NCBI RefSeq assembly: GCF_004154955.1
Contig: NZ_CP011524.1
Span: forward strand, 186,001 to 250,000
Source: Intestinimonas butyriciproducens
Lineage (GTDB): Bacteria; Bacillota; Clostridia; Oscillospirales; Oscillospiraceae
Direction of reading: 5' to 3'
Length of the DNA stretch: 64,000 bases
The notes beneath the pieces were generated by a model that saw nothing but the letters and a program-made list of their open reading frames with translations, was not told the DNA's origin and did not search any database. How positions within the stretch are numbered: position 1 is the stretch's first letter; the number at the start of each line of letters is the position of its first letter. Positions 45,253 through 55,426 of this stretch are shown here, in pieces. The translations under genes and the position numbers were made by a program.

Positions 45253-46152
45253 TCAGGACCTGCCGGAGATGAGCCAGGGGGCGGGCTCGGTCTGGAAGGT
45301 GCCTTTGGCCGTGAGCTTGGACACCGAGAGCTGCACCACCTCGGTCTCCCCGATGCCCAGGCGCTCAAAGAGGGCCGGCAGGGTGGCCGCGCAGCGGAAA
45401 TCCAGGGTATAGATGAGGAATTCTATATGGGGGTTGCGGCGCAGCAGGCAGGCGAGTTCCTGTTCCATGCTGGCGGAAGCCACCAAGAAGGCCAGTGAGG
45501 GGGCGGGCAGGGCTGCCAGCGTTTCGTCGTCCACGTGATCGATGATGGCGATGTTGTTGAGGCCGAATTGCCGCACATTCTCCTCCATGGTGGTGCGGTC
45601 TCCCTGGCTGTACTCCACCGCGATGACAGTGCCCTCACAAGCGAGGATGGCCGACTCCACCGCGATGGATTCCCCGGAGATGACGCACACCGTATCTCCC
45701 TGGGCCAGGTGCATCTTGCTGAGGATGACCGCCCGGATCTCATTGCCCACATAGTGGACGGAGCCCCGGGAGAAGCTGGAGTTGCGCATGCCGATCTTAT
45801 AGGTGGAGCGGGCGTTGGGGTTGAGGATGAGCATACCGGCGGAGGCGTTGATCCCCCGGTTGATCATATCCTTGAGCTTGGAGTGGAGAATGGGACCCGC
45901 GGGATCGGAACCCTCGTTGTACCACACGTCGCATTCTCCCAGACCCGCGTCCCACATGCGGTAGAAGATATCCGGGTGGCCCGCCTCAGTGAATACCAGC
46001 ACGGAGGAGTGGGACTCCACTGTGGGGATGAGGTTTTTGTTCTTTCTGGTGATATCCAGCAGCTTTACCTTTTCCAGGTCCACCCTGGTATTCTCGGCAA
46101 AATACTGGAGCCAGGCCAGGATATGGGCATTTGTGAACAGATGGTCTTCCAT
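45253..46152 (-). CDS. CbiE/CbiT-like (precorrin methyltransferase-related) protein
   Basis: 299 residues. The C-terminal half has a SAM-methyltransferase layout resembling CbiT: HLAQGDTVCVISGESIAVESAILACEGTVIAVEYSQGDRTTMEENVRQFGLNNI, and the end SVSKLTAKGTFQTEPAPWLISG resembles CobL/CbiT. The canonical glycine-rich SAM loop is changed (ISGESIAVE). The N-terminal half has weak CbiE resemblance around ILNPNARSTYKIGMRNSSFSRGSVHYVGNE. No cobalamin genes are nearby, so it may have been recruited to another task. Assignment is tentative. Confidence 0.55.
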   Translation of the reverse strand: MEDHLFTNAHILAWLQYFAENTRVDLEKVKLLDITRKNKNLIPTVESHSSVLVFTEAGHPDIFYRMWDAGLGECDVWYNEGSDPAGPILHSKLKDMINRGINASAGMLILNPNARSTYKIGMRNSSFSRGSVHYVGNEIRAVILSKMHLAQGDTVCVISGESIAVESAILACEGTVIAVEYSQGDRTTMEENVRQFGLNNIAIIDHVDDETLAALPAPSLAFLVASASMEQELACLLRRNPHIEFLIYTLDFRCAATLPALFERLGIGETEVVQLSVSKLTAKGTFQTEPAPWLISGRS

Positions 46153-46263
46153 ATAAGCATGCCTCCCCTTGTTGTGCGCTCTTCATCAGAGCAAAGCATT
46201 TATCCTGATTGTACCACGGATGGCCCGGCCTGTCATCCCCTGACAGGCCGGAAACGGGGAGAG

Positions 46264-46305
46264 AAAAAGGTCCGGGACCGGCATATGCCGGTCCCGGACC
46301 TTTTT
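46264..46305. terminator. Perfect palindromic terminator
   Basis: A 42-base perfect palindrome (stem of about 19-20 bp) ending in T6, directly after the NifX-like gene on the minus strand. Symmetric, so able to work both ways. Confidence 0.85.
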
Positions 46306-46710
46306 TCATGCGCCGCAGTGTCCGCCGCAGTCGTGGGACGCGCAGTCTCCGTGGTGCGTGTGATCATGGCCACCGTCATGATGGCTGCAGTTGGCCTCGG
46401 TACCGTAGGCCAGGCGGTCCGCCAGCAGGGCCTGGACCGCAGCGTCCGCGTCGCCGGTGACCCCGGCGTACAGGGTGACGCCCGCCTGTGCCAGTGCGTT
46501 CCGGGCGCCCATACCCAGGCCGCCGCAGATCAGGGCCTCCACGCCGGCATCCCGCAGAAAGCCCGCCAGCGCGCCGTGTCCGCTGCCGTTGGTGTCCAGG
46601 ATCTCTGTTCCTGTCACCCTGCCGTCTTCCACCTGGTATACCTTGAACTGCTCCGTGTGGCCAAAGTGCTGAAACACGGTCCCATTCTCATAAGTCACTG
46701 CGATTTTCAC
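46306..46710 (-). CDS. NifX/NifB-family iron-molybdenum cofactor-binding-like protein with His-rich tail
   Basis: 134 residues from the GTG at 46710 (GGAGGCG upstream). KIAVTYENGTVFQHFGHTEQFKVYQVEDG, DAGVEALICGGLGMGARNALAQAGV and LYAGVTGDADAAVQALL are the DiNase FeMo-co domain found in many anaerobes that lack nitrogenase. The last 28 residues are rich in His and Cys (HHDGGHDHTHHGDC ...), a likely metal-binding tail. It overlaps the DUF134 gene by 23 bp. Confidence 0.9.
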   Translation of the reverse strand: MKIAVTYENGTVFQHFGHTEQFKVYQVEDGRVTGTEILDTNGSGHGALAGFLRDAGVEALICGGLGMGARNALAQAGVTLYAGVTGDADAAVQALLADRLAYGTEANCSHHDGGHDHTHHGDCASHDCGGHCGA

Positions 46711-47065
46711 GATGAAACGCCTCCAATTTCTGCTTTTTGGGGCATTCGTGCCCCCGGCGGCGACATTCCCCACCGTCACACAGGCGGTAATGCCCCCCCG
46801 CCACCGCCAGCGCCTTGCGCTCCACCAGGGCCTGGGCCAGCTTGCGGCGGGCGCTGAGATAGATGCCGGTTACTGTGGTGCGTGCCACCTCCATCTGCGC
46901 GGCGCACTGCTCCTGGGTCAGGCCCTCCAGGTCGATGAGGCGGATCACCTCGTATTCATCTACTCCCAGGGTCACGGTCCCGCTCCAGGGGGCGTCCTCC
47001 ATGGGGCGGAACCCACCGCACCGGGGCAGGGTGCATACCCGTCTGCATTTTGGTGGTCTGGACAT
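46688..47065 (-). CDS. DUF134 family HTH regulator
   Basis: 125 residues from the ATG at 47065 (AGAGGTGA upstream). MSRPPKCRRVC, VDEYEVIRLIDLEGLTQEQCAAQMEVARTTVTGIYLSARRKLAQALV and a Cys-rich end are the DUF134 pattern; the middle is a sigma-70 region 4-like helix-turn-helix. DUF134 genes very often sit beside NifX-like genes, as here. Its promoter has two TGACATATGTCA palindromes, so autoregulation is likely. Confidence 0.9.
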   Translation of the reverse strand: MSRPPKCRRVCTLPRCGGFRPMEDAPWSGTVTLGVDEYEVIRLIDLEGLTQEQCAAQMEVARTTVTGIYLSARRKLAQALVERKALAVAGGHYRLCDGGECRRRGHECPKKQKLEAFHRENRSDL

Positions 47066-47083
47066 GTCGTCACCTCTTGTTCC

Positions 47084-47129
47084 TGACATATGTCGAAAAT
47101 ATCATACTCCCATTTTTGACATATGTCAA
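47084..47129 (-). promoter_or_regulatory. DUF134-nifX promoter with two palindromic operators
   Basis: TTGACA (47129-47124), 17-bp spacer and TATGAT. One palindrome, TTGACATATGTCAA (47116-47129), contains the -35. The second, TGACATATGTCG (47084-47095), lies about 33 bp downstream near +1. Confidence 0.7.
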
Positions 47130-47146
47130 TATGAGGAGAAAAAACG

Positions 47147-49006
<1,860 letters not shown>

Positions 49007-49041
49007 ATCGGGGGCCTCCTTTCCGGTGTTAAGGTGCTTTC

Positions 49042-49070
49042 ATTATAGGACGAAGGAGGGCGCGGCACAA
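49042..49070 (-). promoter_or_regulatory. Promoter of the sigma-54 activator
   Basis: Minus-strand TTGTGC (49070-49065), 17-bp spacer, TATAAT (49047-49042), with AAGGAGG before the ATG at 49006. Confidence 0.65.
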
Positions 49071-49086
49071 GTGCGGAGGAAAAAGA

Positions 49087-49119
49087 CGCTCCGCTCCGGC
49101 AACAAGCCGGGGCGGAGCG
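49087..49119 (-). terminator. Terminator after the NhaC gene
   Basis: 14-bp stem with one mismatch and a TTGTT loop. On the minus strand it is followed by TCTTTTT. It separates the NhaC operon from the activator gene. Confidence 0.8.
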
Positions 49120-49140
49120 CTGAAAGGAGGGGGTAGGATA

Positions 49141-50562
49141 TTACATAATAAAGCCCAAAAATAGATAGAAGATAATAGAGAGAACGGCAAACGCGAGACA
49201 ATAAGGAAACTGTGTTTTGATATGGTCGATAATATTACACCCAGTGGTGGAACAGGTCATAATAGTAGTATCTGAAATGGGAGAGCAGTGATCACCGAAA
49301 ATACTACCACCCCATACAGCACCTGCCACCAAAGGAATATCTACGCCCAGCTGGAGAGCCATAGGTAGGCAAATCACCGAGGTGATCGCCATAGTACCCA
49401 TAGAAGTACCGGTGGCAAAAGAAATAAGACAGGCCATCAAAAAGACAAGAACGGGCAGGAGAGAGGGAGAAAGAAATTGCTCAAAGATGGAACAAAGATA
49501 CAGTCCGGTGCCAAGTTGGGAGACCACGCCTCCCATGGTAAAGCCGAAAATTAAAATCATAGCGATGGAGAGCATGCCAGACGCACCTTTGAATGCCACA
49601 TCAATGAACTGTGATAGGTTGTAAATTTTTTGGGTTATACACAGAATACCGGAAGCAACTAAAGCAAGGAAGACGCCCCACAGAAGGGCATTCATGCCGT
49701 TACCATCTAAAGGATTCCCACTGCCAGTGACCGTCAGTACAACTAATACGCCCAGGATGAGAACAGCAATGGGAATGAGCATATTGCGGGCCAAAGGACG
49801 GTCGGTATCCAAATAACTTTTGTCATCGCTCACTTCGTCTAAAGAAGTAGCAGATGAGGGCGAATCCAATTCACCAGTGGTGTCAGCCCGCAGCTCAGCG
49901 GCTTTCAAAGGGCCAAAATCCTTGCGGAGCAGGCAGAGTAAAAGAGAGCCGAGGACAGCCAGCATACAATAGAAGTTTAATGGTATGGATTGGACCAACA
50001 GTGTGGCTGCTCGGGACTCCTCTACGCCGCCGGAAGTGAGGTAACCGATCATGGCGGCACCCCAGCCGCTCAATGGGAGCAACACACAAACTGGTGTAGA
50101 AGTGGCATGGACCAAGAATGCTGATTTTTCATGTGAGACCCGCATGGCATCGTTAACTGGACGAGTAACAGAGCCGACAACAAGACAACTAAGAGAGCCC
50201 GAGGTAAAGACTAGAACGCCTACTAGCCAAGTAAAAATATTGGCGGCCCGTTTAGACCTGATAACTCCTTTTTTTCGCACCATAATTTCGACAAAGCCTT
50301 CAATTCCGCCGGAGCGCTCAATGATATAGATTAACGCGCCAATCATAAGAATGGAGGCAATAACAATGGTGTTGCTGTGGCTCTCGAATGTGGTGATAAA
50401 ACCATTAAGGGTGGCATTAAGCGCAGAGATGATGTGAAAACCATCAATAACGCAGAAGCCAAGGAATACACCAATAAACAGAGAAATAAATACATTTTTA
50501 GTAATAATTGCCAAAACAATAGTCAACAACGGCGGCAAGATTGATAGAAACCCAAATTCCAC
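49141..50562 (-). CDS. NhaC-type antiporter
   Basis: 473 residues, GTG start after TAGGAGGAG. About eleven hydrophobic helices, with SLSCLVVGSVTRPVNDAMRVSHEKSAFLVHATSTPVCVLLPLSGWGAAMIG and GAVWGGSIFGDHCSPISDTTIMTCSTTGCN, both typical of the NhaC/MleN group. These exchange Na+ and H+, or a carboxylate coupled to ions as in MleN (malate/lactate). In this operon it could import an amino-acid derivative or export a product amine. Codons are markedly more AT-rich than in the two genes ahead of it, suggesting separate origin. Confidence 0.88.
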   Translation of the reverse strand: MEFGFLSILPPLLTIVLAIITKNVFISLFIGVFLGFCVIDGFHIISALNATLNGFITTFESHSNTIVIASILMIGALIYIIERSGGIEGFVEIMVRKKGVIRSKRAANIFTWLVGVLVFTSGSLSCLVVGSVTRPVNDAMRVSHEKSAFLVHATSTPVCVLLPLSGWGAAMIGYLTSGGVEESRAATLLVQSIPLNFYCMLAVLGSLLLCLLRKDFGPLKAAELRADTTGELDSPSSATSLDEVSDDKSYLDTDRPLARNMLIPIAVLILGVLVVLTVTGSGNPLDGNGMNALLWGVFLALVASGILCITQKIYNLSQFIDVAFKGASGMLSIAMILIFGFTMGGVVSQLGTGLYLCSIFEQFLSPSLLPVLVFLMACLISFATGTSMGTMAITSVICLPMALQLGVDIPLVAGAVWGGSIFGDHCSPISDTTIMTCSTTGCNIIDHIKTQFPYCLAFAVLSIIFYLFLGFIM

Positions 50563-50599
50563 AAGACTCTCCTCCTAGTATTTAATGAATTCGGAGAAC

Positions 50600-51952
50600 T
50601 CACTTTCTCAATGCCCGGCCCAGGTCAGAACGGACAACCCGGTCATGGTCTACAGCCACCTCCCCTCCGACGAGGACGTAGTCAAAGCCCTCTGGTCCGG
50701 CGTTGGGCTGGTCAAAGGTAGCGCGGTCCGCGATTCGGTCCAGATCCAGCACCACCACGTCGGCATCGGCGCCGCTGCGGAGGTTCCCTTTGTGGGAGAG
50801 CCCCAGCTTGGCGGCGGGCATGGCGGTCATTTTGTACACTGCCTCGTCCAGACTGAGACGTCCGCTTCCGACGTAATTGCGCACAAAACGGGGAAAGGCG
50901 CCCGCTGCCCGGGGATGTCCCTGGCCGTTGTCCATGAGGCCGTCGCTGGCCAGCATGATGTTGGGGTGGAGGAGGGCCATGTCCACGTCCTCCGGCTTCA
51001 TCACATGGCAGACGGTGATGGTACGGGGGGCCTCCCGGCGAAGCGTCCGGAAAATGGCCTCCGTGCAGCGCTGCCCCTTGTAGGGGCCCTCGCAGACCTC
51101 GATGACGGAATAATCCGTCTGATACCGCTCCAGGAAACCGTCGTCATAGGTGGTCTCTCCGATGCGGGTGCTGAAGGCATAATAGGGATAACAGTCGCCG
51201 GACAGATCCATACCGTTGGCCCGGTAGGCGTCCATCATGGCAAGCAGCCGCTCCATCTGACCGAAGCCGCCCATGCTGCCCACATGAGAATTCTGCACCG
51301 GGAGATCCAGCGCCCGTCCCACGTCGATCAGTTCCTGTACCGCGCGGAAAATGTACGCCGCGTCGTCCCGGACGTGGGCAGCGATGAATTTGCCGGACTT
51401 CCGGCAGCCGCGGGCCGTCTCCACCATCTCATCCATGGAGATGCCGGGTACATAGCGGATGCCGAAGGAGATGCCGAAGCAGCCCGCCTCCAGCGCCTCC
51501 TGTGCCAGTCCGGAGAGACGGCGGAGCGCATCGGGGGTGATAGGAGCATATTTGTCCAGGTGTCCGGCCTGCTCCCGGAGAAAGGTGTGCCCAGCCAGCA
51601 GCCCCATGTTGACGGGCCCGCCGTCCCGGTCCATAAGCTCCAGGTATCGGATCGGGGAGACGGTGTTGATGCCGCAATTCCCGCCGATGGCGGTGGTGAC
51701 GCCCATCCTCAGCATGGAGGTCATGATGCTGGGGATCAGGCGGTCCCGGACCGGATCATAGGGGTCCTCGTGCATGTGGATGTCGATGAAGCCAGGACAG
51801 ACATATTTTCCGACGGCGTCCAGAACAACGTCGGCCTCGGGCTCGTCCTGCACGGTGGCCAAGACCTTTCCGTCCTGAAGGAGGAGGTTGTTCCTGGCAT
51901 GAATATGGTTGGCAGGATCGATAATGGTGCCGTTTTTGATCAGGGTTCTCAT
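50600..51952 (-). CDS. N-acyl-D-amino-acid deacylase family amidohydrolase
   Basis: 450 residues. Metal site HMH in GFIDIHMHEDPYDP, a conserved Cys in IGGNCGINTVSP (the D-aminoacylase metal cysteine), further His in FIAAHVRDD and NSHVGSMGG, and the catalytic Asp in LASDGLMDNGQGHPR. It should release an acyl group from an N-acyl-D-amino acid or a related amide in the cytosol. It lies between the decarboxylase-like gene (13 bp upstream) and NhaC (37 bp downstream), forming a small catabolic operon. Confidence 0.87.
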   Translation of the reverse strand: MRTLIKNGTIIDPANHIHARNNLLLQDGKVLATVQDEPEADVVLDAVGKYVCPGFIDIHMHEDPYDPVRDRLIPSIMTSMLRMGVTTAIGGNCGINTVSPIRYLELMDRDGGPVNMGLLAGHTFLREQAGHLDKYAPITPDALRRLSGLAQEALEAGCFGISFGIRYVPGISMDEMVETARGCRKSGKFIAAHVRDDAAYIFRAVQELIDVGRALDLPVQNSHVGSMGGFGQMERLLAMMDAYRANGMDLSGDCYPYYAFSTRIGETTYDDGFLERYQTDYSVIEVCEGPYKGQRCTEAIFRTLRREAPRTITVCHVMKPEDVDMALLHPNIMLASDGLMDNGQGHPRAAGAFPRFVRNYVGSGRLSLDEAVYKMTAMPAAKLGLSHKGNLRSGADADVVVLDLDRIADRATFDQPNAGPEGFDYVLVGGEVAVDHDRVVRSDLGRALRK

Positions 51953-51965
51953 GCTGCGGCCTCCC

Positions 51966-53261
51966 TCAACTGTTCAGCGACGCCGGGATGATCTGATTCC
52001 GGATCAGATCCTCATAGCTCTGGCGCCGGACCATCAGCTCATCCCGCCCGTCCTTGACCAGGACCACTGCGGGGATGGGGTTGCTGTTGTAGTTGCTGGC
52101 CATGGAATAGCCATAGGCGCCTGTGGAGAGGACGGCCAGAATGTCGCCGCTTTCCGCTGCTGGGAGCGCCGCGTCCCGGAGCAGGATATCCCCGGATTCA
52201 CAGCACTTGCCGCAGACGGTGACCGTCTCGGCCGGCGCTGCGTCCGCCTTGTTGGCCAGGATGCCCCGATAGACGGCCTGATAGAGGGCGGGACGGATGT
52301 TGTCCGTCATGCCGCCGTCCACCGCCACATATTTGCGCACGCCGGCGATCTCTTTGATGGCCCCCACGGTGTAGAGGGAGAGAGCGGCGTCCCCGACGAT
52401 GCTGCGGCCCGGCTCAATGACCACGGCGGGGCGGGGGAGCTCCAGCGCGTCAAAGCAGGCGGCGATGCGTTCCAGCATGGGGTCCAGATAATAGCGGTAG
52501 GGCCTGCGCTCCTCCGTGGTGTAGGTGATGCCGAATCCACCCCCCAGGTTGAGCTCTGAGACGCGGACGCCAAAGCGGTCCCTGACCTGTCGGACCAGCT
52601 CCAGCACCGCCTCCACCGCCTGGAGATAGGGGGAGGCGTCGAAGAGCTGGGAGCCGATGTGAAAGTGAAAGCCCAGAAAGTCCACATGGGGCGCAGCGAC
52701 GGCCCGCTCCACAGCGGGATAGATGACATCCTCATCCAGGGGGAAGCCGAACTTGGAGTCCTTTTTGCCGGTGACGATGTAGTCATGGCTGTCCGCCTTA
52801 ACGCCGGGAGTCACCCGGTAGAGGACCTTCATCCGCTTTCCTCTGGCGGCGCAGAGGGCTTCAATGGCCTCCAGCTCGTGGGCCCCGTCCACGATGATCC
52901 GGCCCACGCCCCGGTCCACGGCCAGCTCCAGCTCGCCGGGGAGCTTGTTGTTGCCGTTGAACTCGATACGCTCGGGCGGGAAGCCGGCTGCCAGGGCGGT
53001 GTAGAGCTCGCCGCCGGACACCACGTCCACGCACATCCCGGCCCGCTCCACCAGCCGGCACATGCCGGTGGTACAGAAGGCCTTGGCCGCATAGGCGACC
53101 CGGCTTCCCGGCCAGCGGTCCAGAAAGTCCCGGCGCAGCTCGTCGAAGCGGCGCTCTATGGCGGTCTGGGAATAGACGTACAGAGGGGTTCCATATTTCT
53201 TGGCCAGCTCCGTGACGTCACAGCCATCGAAGAAGAGCCTGCCGTTTTTGGTTTCCATCAT
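51966..53261 (-). CDS. PLP-dependent decarboxylase, diaminopimelate decarboxylase-like
   Basis: 431 residues, ATG at 53261 with AGGAGGTC upstream. Alanine-racemase-fold decarboxylase: PLP lysine K60 in VAYAAKAF, glycine loop GGGFGITY, EPGRSIVGDA, and the C-terminal GKCCESGDILL with YGYSMASNYN. These are LysA marks, so meso-diaminopimelate or D-lysine-like substrates are possible. Being in a sigma-54-controlled operon with a D-amino-acid deacylase rather than with lysine genes argues for a catabolic role. Confidence 0.85.
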   Translation of the reverse strand: MMETKNGRLFFDGCDVTELAKKYGTPLYVYSQTAIERRFDELRRDFLDRWPGSRVAYAAKAFCTTGMCRLVERAGMCVDVVSGGELYTALAAGFPPERIEFNGNNKLPGELELAVDRGVGRIIVDGAHELEAIEALCAARGKRMKVLYRVTPGVKADSHDYIVTGKKDSKFGFPLDEDVIYPAVERAVAAPHVDFLGFHFHIGSQLFDASPYLQAVEAVLELVRQVRDRFGVRVSELNLGGGFGITYTTEERRPYRYYLDPMLERIAACFDALELPRPAVVIEPGRSIVGDAALSLYTVGAIKEIAGVRKYVAVDGGMTDNIRPALYQAVYRGILANKADAAPAETVTVCGKCCESGDILLRDAALPAAESGDILAVLSTGAYGYSMASNYNSNPIPAVVLVKDGRDELMVRRQSYEDLIRNQIIPASLNS

Positions 53262-53297
53262 ATGATCGGACCTCCTTTTTGGTACCGCCTATAGAAT

Positions 53298-53315
53298 AAG
53301 CAAATTTCATGCCAA
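53298..53315 (-). promoter_or_regulatory. Sigma-54 promoter of the decarboxylase-deacylase-nhaC operon
   Basis: Minus-strand TTGGCAT-GAAAT-TTGCTT. GG (53313-53312) and GC (53301-53300) are exactly 10 bases apart, as the -24/-12 rule needs. The gene starts 37 bases after the -12 element. Confidence 0.8.
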
Positions 53316-53392
53316 CCAGAGGGCGGGACGCCGCAGCCCCTGCCCCGCTAAGAAAAAGCGCCGTCAGCGGCCCGGCCGCCAGAAAAAGATGG

Positions 53393-53438
53393 TCCAAAAT
53401 ATCGGAAAAATAGCAGCAGAATGCTCCGAAAATTCGGA
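53393..53438 (-). promoter_or_regulatory. Two candidate upstream activator sites
   Basis: TCCAAAATATCGGA (53393-53406) and TCCGAAAATTCGGA (53425-53438), sharing TCCnAAAATnTCGGA-like halves, 32 bp (three turns) apart. They lie about 100 and 130 bp before the sigma-54 start, the usual enhancer position. Confidence 0.5.
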
Positions 53439-53612
53439 CTATCAAGAGCAACAAATGCGGCATCTCTGGACGGGAGCCCTCTTGAAGAGAAGGCCCGCAT
53501 GAGAGAAGCCCGGGGCCATGGGGCCGGAGAGACGGACCGCCCTCCCTGGCCGCCGCCTGTGAAAAAAGGTGCGGGTTTTGTGGAGCTTTGGGCGGAGGTA
53601 CGTCCATTTTCC

Positions 53613-53642
53613 TTGCAATTCGGCGGGAGAGTATGCTACAAT
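53613..53642 (+). promoter_or_regulatory. Promoter of prfC
   Basis: TTGCAA (53613-53618), 18-bp spacer, TACAAT (53637-53642). Confidence 0.55.
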
Positions 53643-53676
53643 AAAAAGACTTGTAAAACGCTAGGAGGCCGCTGCC

Positions 53677-55287
53677 TTGTCCAAATACGAATCCGAAATC
53701 TCACGCCGCCGCACCTTTGCCATCATCTCCCATCCCGACGCCGGCAAGACCACCCTGACCGAGAAGTTCCTGCTCTACGGCGGAGCCATCGCCCAGGCCG
53801 GTGTGGTCAAGGGAAAAAAGAACAGCCGCGCCGCCACCTCCGACTGGATGGAGATCGAAAAGCAGCGCGGCATCTCCGTCACCTCCTCGGTCATGCAGTT
53901 CCAGTATGAGGGCTTCTGCATCAATATCTTGGACACCCCCGGTCACCAGGACTTCTCTGAGGACACGTACCGTACCCTCATGGCCGCCGATTCGGCCGTT
54001 ATGGTCATTGACGCGGCCAAAGGCGTGGAGGCCCAGACCCGGAAGCTCTTCAAGGTGTGTGTGATGCGGGATATCCCCATCTTCACCTTTATCAATAAGA
54101 TGGACCGGGAGGCCCGGGACCCCTTTGAGCTCTGCGAGGAGATCGAGAAGGAGCTGGGGATCGACACCTATGCGGTGAACTGGCCCATCGGCTGCGGCAA
54201 GGACTTCAAGGGCGTCTACGACCGGAACAAGCGGGAGATCATCCACTTCACCTCCAACGGCGGCGCCAGGCAGGCCACGGCGGTAGAGGTGGGCCTGGAC
54301 GACCCGGAGCTGGACGGCCTGATCGGCCCTGCCTTCCGCACACAGCTCCAGGACGACATTGAGCTGCTGGACGGCGCTTCCTGTGACTTTGATATGGAGC
54401 GAGTGCGCCACGGAAAGCTCTCCCCCGTGTTCTTCGGCTCTGCCCTCACCAATTTCGGCGTGGAGCCCTTTCTGGAGGACTTCCTCCGCATGACCACGCC
54501 GCCCCTGCCCCGCCAGGCGGGGGAGGTGATCGTGGACTCCATGGACGACGAGTTCTCCGCCTTCGTCTTCAAGATCCAAGCCAATATGAACAAGGCCCAC
54601 CGGGACCGTATCGCCTTTATGCGGGTGGTCTCCGGGCGCTTTGACGCGGACAGGGAGGTCTACCACGTTCAGGGCGGCAAGAAGATCAAGCTCTCCCGGC
54701 CCCAGCAGCTCATGGCCGCCGAGCGGGAGATCATTGAGGAGGCCTACGCCGGAGACATCATCGGCGTCTTTGACCCCGGGATCTTTTCCATTGGCGACAC
54801 GCTGTGCGCGCCGGGGAAGAAGTTCCGCTTCGACCCCATCCCCACCTTTGCGCCTGAGCACTTCCGGCGGGTCCGACCTCTGGACACCATGAAGCGCAAG
54901 CAGTTTCTCAAGGGGATGGAGCAGATCGCCCAGGAGGGCGCCATTCAGATCTTCAAAACCCCCTATACCGGCATGGAGGAGGTCATCGTGGGCGTGGTGG
55001 GTACCCTCCAGTTCGACGTGCTGGAGTACCGGCTCAAAAACGAGTACGGGGTGGAGCTCTATATGGAGGGACTGCCCTACGAATATCTGCGCTGGATCGA
55101 AAACGACACCGGCGAGCCCATAAAGGAAGAGCAGCTCATTCTGGGCACCGACGTAAAGCTGGTGGAGGACTACAAGGGGAACCAGCTCCTCCTGTTCGCA
55201 TCCCAGTGGTCCATCCACTGGGTCCAGGACAAGAACAAGGACCTGACCCTCACCGAGTTCGGCGGGGCCCGGGACAGCCAGGGCTGA
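53677..55287 (+). CDS. prfC: Peptide chain release factor 3
   Basis: 536 residues, TTG start at 53677 after TAGGAGG. A translational GTPase that recycles RF1/RF2. G1 SHPDAGKTT, G3 DTPGHQDFSEDTYRTL and G4 FINKMDREA are intact, and the RF3-specific KGKKNSRAATSDWMEIEKQRGISVTSSVM switch region follows. Divergent from the decarboxylase operon. A strong terminator lies 15 bp after the stop. Confidence 0.95.
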   Translation: MSKYESEISRRRTFAIISHPDAGKTTLTEKFLLYGGAIAQAGVVKGKKNSRAATSDWMEIEKQRGISVTSSVMQFQYEGFCINILDTPGHQDFSEDTYRTLMAADSAVMVIDAAKGVEAQTRKLFKVCVMRDIPIFTFINKMDREARDPFELCEEIEKELGIDTYAVNWPIGCGKDFKGVYDRNKREIIHFTSNGGARQATAVEVGLDDPELDGLIGPAFRTQLQDDIELLDGASCDFDMERVRHGKLSPVFFGSALTNFGVEPFLEDFLRMTTPPLPRQAGEVIVDSMDDEFSAFVFKIQANMNKAHRDRIAFMRVVSGRFDADREVYHVQGGKKIKLSRPQQLMAAEREIIEEAYAGDIIGVFDPGIFSIGDTLCAPGKKFRFDPIPTFAPEHFRRVRPLDTMKRKQFLKGMEQIAQEGAIQIFKTPYTGMEEVIVGVVGTLQFDVLEYRLKNEYGVELYMEGLPYEYLRWIENDTGEPIKEEQLILGTDVKLVEDYKGNQLLLFASQWSIHWVQDKNKDLTLTEFGGARDSQG

Positions 55288-55301
55288 AAACAACGGAGAA
55301 C

Positions 55302-55346
55302 AAAAGAGGTCCGGACCGCATGGAAGCGGCCCGGACCTCTTTTTTC
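55302..55346 (+). terminator. Terminator after prfC
   Basis: AAAAGAGGTCCGG with CCGGACCTCTTTT, plus a small inner stem, followed by T6. Confidence 0.85.
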
Positions 55347-55426
55347 TTTCCCGAGCGGGAGAAAAAGTGCACCAAGATCAGCGGATTTGTATAGAATGAA
55401 GCAGTTCTCAAGAGGAGGGCGGCAGG

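Noticed and set aside
53218-53676. Frames in the intergenic region before prfC on both strands
   Set aside because: No ribosome binding sites or family motifs. The region is better explained by a sigma-54 promoter, upstream dyads and the prfC promoter.
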